44,173 bases of DNA. Origin: Gammaproteobacteria bacterium (GTDB taxonomy: Bacteria > Pseudomonadota > Gammaproteobacteria > SZUA-152). The stretch is taken from NCBI GenBank assembly GCA_011051685.1, contig DRKQ01000099.1, positions 1 through 44,173 of the forward strand. The letters are read 5' to 3'. The stretch's first letter is position 1; each line of letters starts with the position of its first letter. Both the position numbers and the translations under genes were made by a program. Of this stretch, positions 42,091 through 44,173 are shown one piece after another. The notes under the pieces are model-generated. The model did not search any database and was not told the DNA's origin. It saw nothing but the letters and a program-made list of their open reading frames with translations.

Positions 42091-43038
42091 ATGCCCGATA
42101 CCGATCAGCTCCTCAATTTCATTGTCGACCGCGCCAATGTCGGCATCTTCGTCATCAATCGCGAACGTGAGATTGTGCTATGGAACCAGTTCATGGAGAT
42201 CCACAGCGAACGCAAGGCGGACACCGTGGTGGGCCGGAACCTGTTCGAGGCCTTCCCCGAGCTGCCGCAGAAATGGCTGGACCGCAAGATCGAAAACCTG
42301 CTGATCCTGAAGAATTTCTCCTTCACCTCCTGGGAACAGCGCCCCTACCTGTTCAAATTCGCCCACAACCGCCCGGTCACTGGTGGTGTGGACTGCATGC
42401 GTCAGGATTGTACCCTGATGCCGGTGAAAGACGGGGACGGCGAGGTGCAGTACGTGTGCTTCACCCTGTTCGACGCCACCGACACCAGCATCTACCAGTC
42501 CAGGCTGGAGGAAACCACTGCCCAGTTGCGTGAGCTAAGCAACAAGGACGGCCTCACCCAACTGTTCAACCGCCGCTACGTGGAAGAGGCCCTGGAAACG
42601 GAATTTGCCCGCGCACGGCGCTACGACCACAAGCTTTCGGTGATTCTCACCGACATCGACTTTTTCAAGAAGGTCAACGATATCCATGGCCACCTGGCCG
42701 GTGATGAAGTATTACGCGAGGTATCACGGCGACTCACCGAGGCGCTACGGGGCAGCGACATCCTCGGCCGCTATGGGGGAGAGGAATTCCTCATTATCCT
42801 GCCGGAGACCGACGTACAAGGCGCACTCGTGCTTGCCGAGCGCCTGCGTGAGATCATTGCGGCAGAGCCCATCGAGGCGGATGGGAAATCACTGACCGTC
42901 AACATCAGCCTTGGGCTGACAGAGCTGCGCGATACCACCGCCGCCTATGCCCAACTCATCGCCGAAGCGGACGTGGGGTTGTACCAATCCAAGGAAAACG
43001 GCCGTAACTGCACCACCTTGTTCCGGCCCGACACATAG
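42091..43038 (+). CDS. PAS-GGDEF diguanylate cyclase
   Basis: The 315-residue protein has an N-terminal PAS domain (about residues 8-125; 'ANVGIFVINREREIVLWNQF') and a GGDEF domain with 'DGLTQLFNRRYVEEAL', 'LTDIDFFKKVNDIHGHLAGD' and the active-site 'GRYGGEEFLIILPE'. An RxxD I-site ('RGSD') lies 5 residues before GGEEF, so product inhibition by c-di-GMP is expected. It makes c-di-GMP from GTP. A Cys-containing PAS loop ('CMRQDC') could bind a ligand. Third gene of the receiver-CheC operon, 24 bases after the CheC stop. Confidence 0.95.
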   Translation: MPDTDQLLNFIVDRANVGIFVINREREIVLWNQFMEIHSERKADTVVGRNLFEAFPELPQKWLDRKIENLLILKNFSFTSWEQRPYLFKFAHNRPVTGGVDCMRQDCTLMPVKDGDGEVQYVCFTLFDATDTSIYQSRLEETTAQLRELSNKDGLTQLFNRRYVEEALETEFARARRYDHKLSVILTDIDFFKKVNDIHGHLAGDEVLREVSRRLTEALRGSDILGRYGGEEFLIILPETDVQGALVLAERLREIIAAEPIEADGKSLTVNISLGLTELRDTTAAYAQLIAEADVGLYQSKENGRNCTTLFRPDT

Positions 43039-43071
43039 TGCCCCTATTCCAATCTGTAGCTCACTCTAAAT

Positions 43072-43102
43072 GCAACAGGGGGCTCCGTGAGCCCCCTGTT
43101 GC
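43072..43102. terminator. Hairpin between convergent genes
   Basis: GCAACAGGGGGCTC (43072-43085), loop CGT, GAGCCCCCTGTTGC (43089-43102): a perfect 14-bp stem, but no T-tract. It lies 34 bases after the diguanylate cyclase stop and about 24 before the subtilase stop, so it can serve both convergent transcripts. Confidence 0.75.
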
Positions 43103-43125
43103 GTGGATGACCACAGACCAAAAAA

Positions 43126-44173
43126 CTATCGTCCACGACCCATCATACCGCCACCATGTCGCCCGCCATGCCGGCGACCACCGCCTGCGGCGGCCGTCAC
43201 CGTAATGCTGCCACTGACACCCGTAGCACCATTGGCATCACGGGCGGTCACGGTCACACTGCCCGCGGCAAGACCGGTGAGCACACCATTGCCATCAATA
43301 CTGGCAACCGCAGAATTGCTCACCTGCCAGGTGTACGGCGCCCGCCCACCGGTGGCGCTAAAACTCAGGGTTGAACCCACCGCCACACTGCCACTGGTCG
43401 GCGTAACCACAATCGTCACTGGCGGCGGCGCCGTCACCGTGATCGGCCCGGAATTGACAAAGGCCCCCGCGCTATCGGTGACCGTAATAGTGGTTGCACC
43501 GGCCGCTTGCGCCGTCAACACACCGGTATTGGAATCAATGCTGGCCACCCCGGGGCTGTTGCTGGTCCAAGTATAAGGTGCGGCGCCTCCACTGGCCGTG
43601 AAGGTGAGTGACTCACCCACACGCAATTGCGCACTGTTCGGCGAGATGAGAATAACCGTCGTCGCGCTCACACTCACCGTGGCCGAGTTGCTGCGTACCC
43701 CGTTGGCATCAGTGGCATTCACACTGGTGGAGCCAAGACCCAGCCCGGTGAATACGCCATTGGCACTGATGCTGCCAATGGTGGGATTGGCCACCGACCA
43801 CACATACGGCGCACTACCACCAGTGGCGGTGAATTGCACATTGCCACCCAAGACCACACTGGTGTTGCCCGGCGTAACACTGACCACTGCCGGTGGCGGC
43901 GGTGGCGGCGGCGTTGCACCACCACCCAGCGCCTTGAAGGCATTCAGCCGGCCACCGGTGACGGTGCGCCCGGCCAGGTCAGCAACCGGATCGACATTAT
44001 CCAGCAAGGCCGCGCGCAACGCAGGGATGCCGATGCCCGGGTTGCTGGCGATCACCAGCGCCGCAACACCTGTCACATGCGGCGCCGCCATGGAGGTGCC
44101 GTTAAAGCTGGCATAAGCATTGCCAGGCACGGTGCTCAGGATGCGCACCCCCGGCGCCCCCAGGTCCACACTG
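43126..44173 (-). CDS. Subtilisin-family protease with Ig-like repeats, N-terminus outside window
   Basis: The frame is open to the right edge, so the start, propeptide and the Asp and His catalytic blocks lie outside. Visible are the Ser-block 'FNGTSMAAPHVTGVAALVIA' and 'GGRLNAFKALGG', then a proline linker (PPPPPP) and three repeats of about 75-80 residues with 'LTFTASGGAAPYTW'/'GVL' and 'TITVTD' features of BIG2/cadherin-like Ig domains. The C-terminus is a glycine, arginine and histidine tail ('GGGRRHGGRHGGG', then 'MMGRGR'). It is a secreted or surface peptidase. At least 348 residues are visible. Confidence 0.93.
   Translation of the reverse strand, partial: SVDLGAPGVRILSTVPGNAYASFNGTSMAAPHVTGVAALVIASNPGIGIPALRAALLDNVDPVADLAGRTVTGGRLNAFKALGGGATPPPPPPPAVVSVTPGNTSVVLGGNVQFTATGGSAPYVWSVANPTIGSISANGVFTGLGLGSTSVNATDANGVRSNSATVSVSATTVILISPNSAQLRVGESLTFTASGGAAPYTWTSNSPGVASIDSNTGVLTAQAAGATTITVTDSAGAFVNSGPITVTAPPPVTIVVTPTSGSVAVGSTLSFSATGGRAPYTWQVSNSAVASIDGNGVLTGLAAGSVTVTARDANGATGVSGSITVTAAAGGGRRHGGRHGGGMMGRGR

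Overview
The window looks like a chromosomal segment of a GC-rich gammaproteobacterium, probably a respiratory or chemolithotrophic member of the Chromatiales-like groups. The support is the housekeeping order (purD-purE-tsaC, hemF-rsmD-coaD-ferredoxin, rnd, mpl-ubiX, tyrS), the Allochromatium-type ferredoxin, and a very large cytochrome and heme-copper oxidase cluster. No rRNA, tRNA, CRISPR array, transposase or prophage gene was seen. The species cannot be named from the sequence.

Layout. 1-6836: housekeeping genes (purD end, purE, tsaC, hemF, rsmD, coaD, 4Fe-4S ferredoxin) enclosing a small stress island. The island has a monooxygenase-fold protein, a TetR regulator with its operator inside its own promoter, a tautomerase, an AhpD-like peroxidase and a MAPEG protein. 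6991-24876: a respiratory supercluster, mostly on the minus strand. 25230-26999: a MotA/ExbB-like channel gene followed by a MotB-like membrane stalk fused to a von Willebrand A domain. 27094-31654: a periplasmic protein, a SulP transporter, a polytopic membrane protein and apaG. 32003-40829: a phospholipase D-type synthase, RNase D, mpl, ubiX, a Lon-N protein, an orphan periplasmic binding protein and tyrS. 41064-43038: a receiver, CheC and PAS-diguanylate cyclase operon. 43126-end: the C-terminal part of a secreted subtilase with Ig-like repeats.

The main discovery candidate is the 6991-24876 cluster. Its core is a 12-helix subunit I (18940-20346) related to the cbb3 oxidase CcoN, followed by a CcoO-like monoheme subunit (17963-18913). 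All six histidine ligands and the CcoN-position active-site tyrosine are present. The helix carrying the conserved glutamate of CcoN has glutamine instead, and no CcoP is encoded. Around the core are two four-helix proteins (7218-7784 and 22432-22968) that align without gaps to helices I-IV of subunit I, and two paralogous membrane-anchored cytochromes c, one lacking the usual Met ligand. There are also two heme-free CcoP-N-terminus-like subunits, a CcoG-like ferredoxin, a redoxin lipoprotein, a cysteine-less formylglycine-enzyme-fold protein, a cytochrome c lipoprotein, a membrane protein fused to a spermidine-synthase fold, and many one- or two-helix microproteins. I infer a single, elaborate terminal reductase of the heme-copper superfamily. 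Whether its acceptor is O2, NO or something else cannot be told from sequence alone.

Other points of note are a probable CTG start codon for rsmD, a leaderless autoregulated tetR, an alternative-pairing leader over the ribosome site of a 34-residue peptide, a 26-bp inverted repeat overlapping the mpl 3' end, and several families of dispersed intergenic palindromes.
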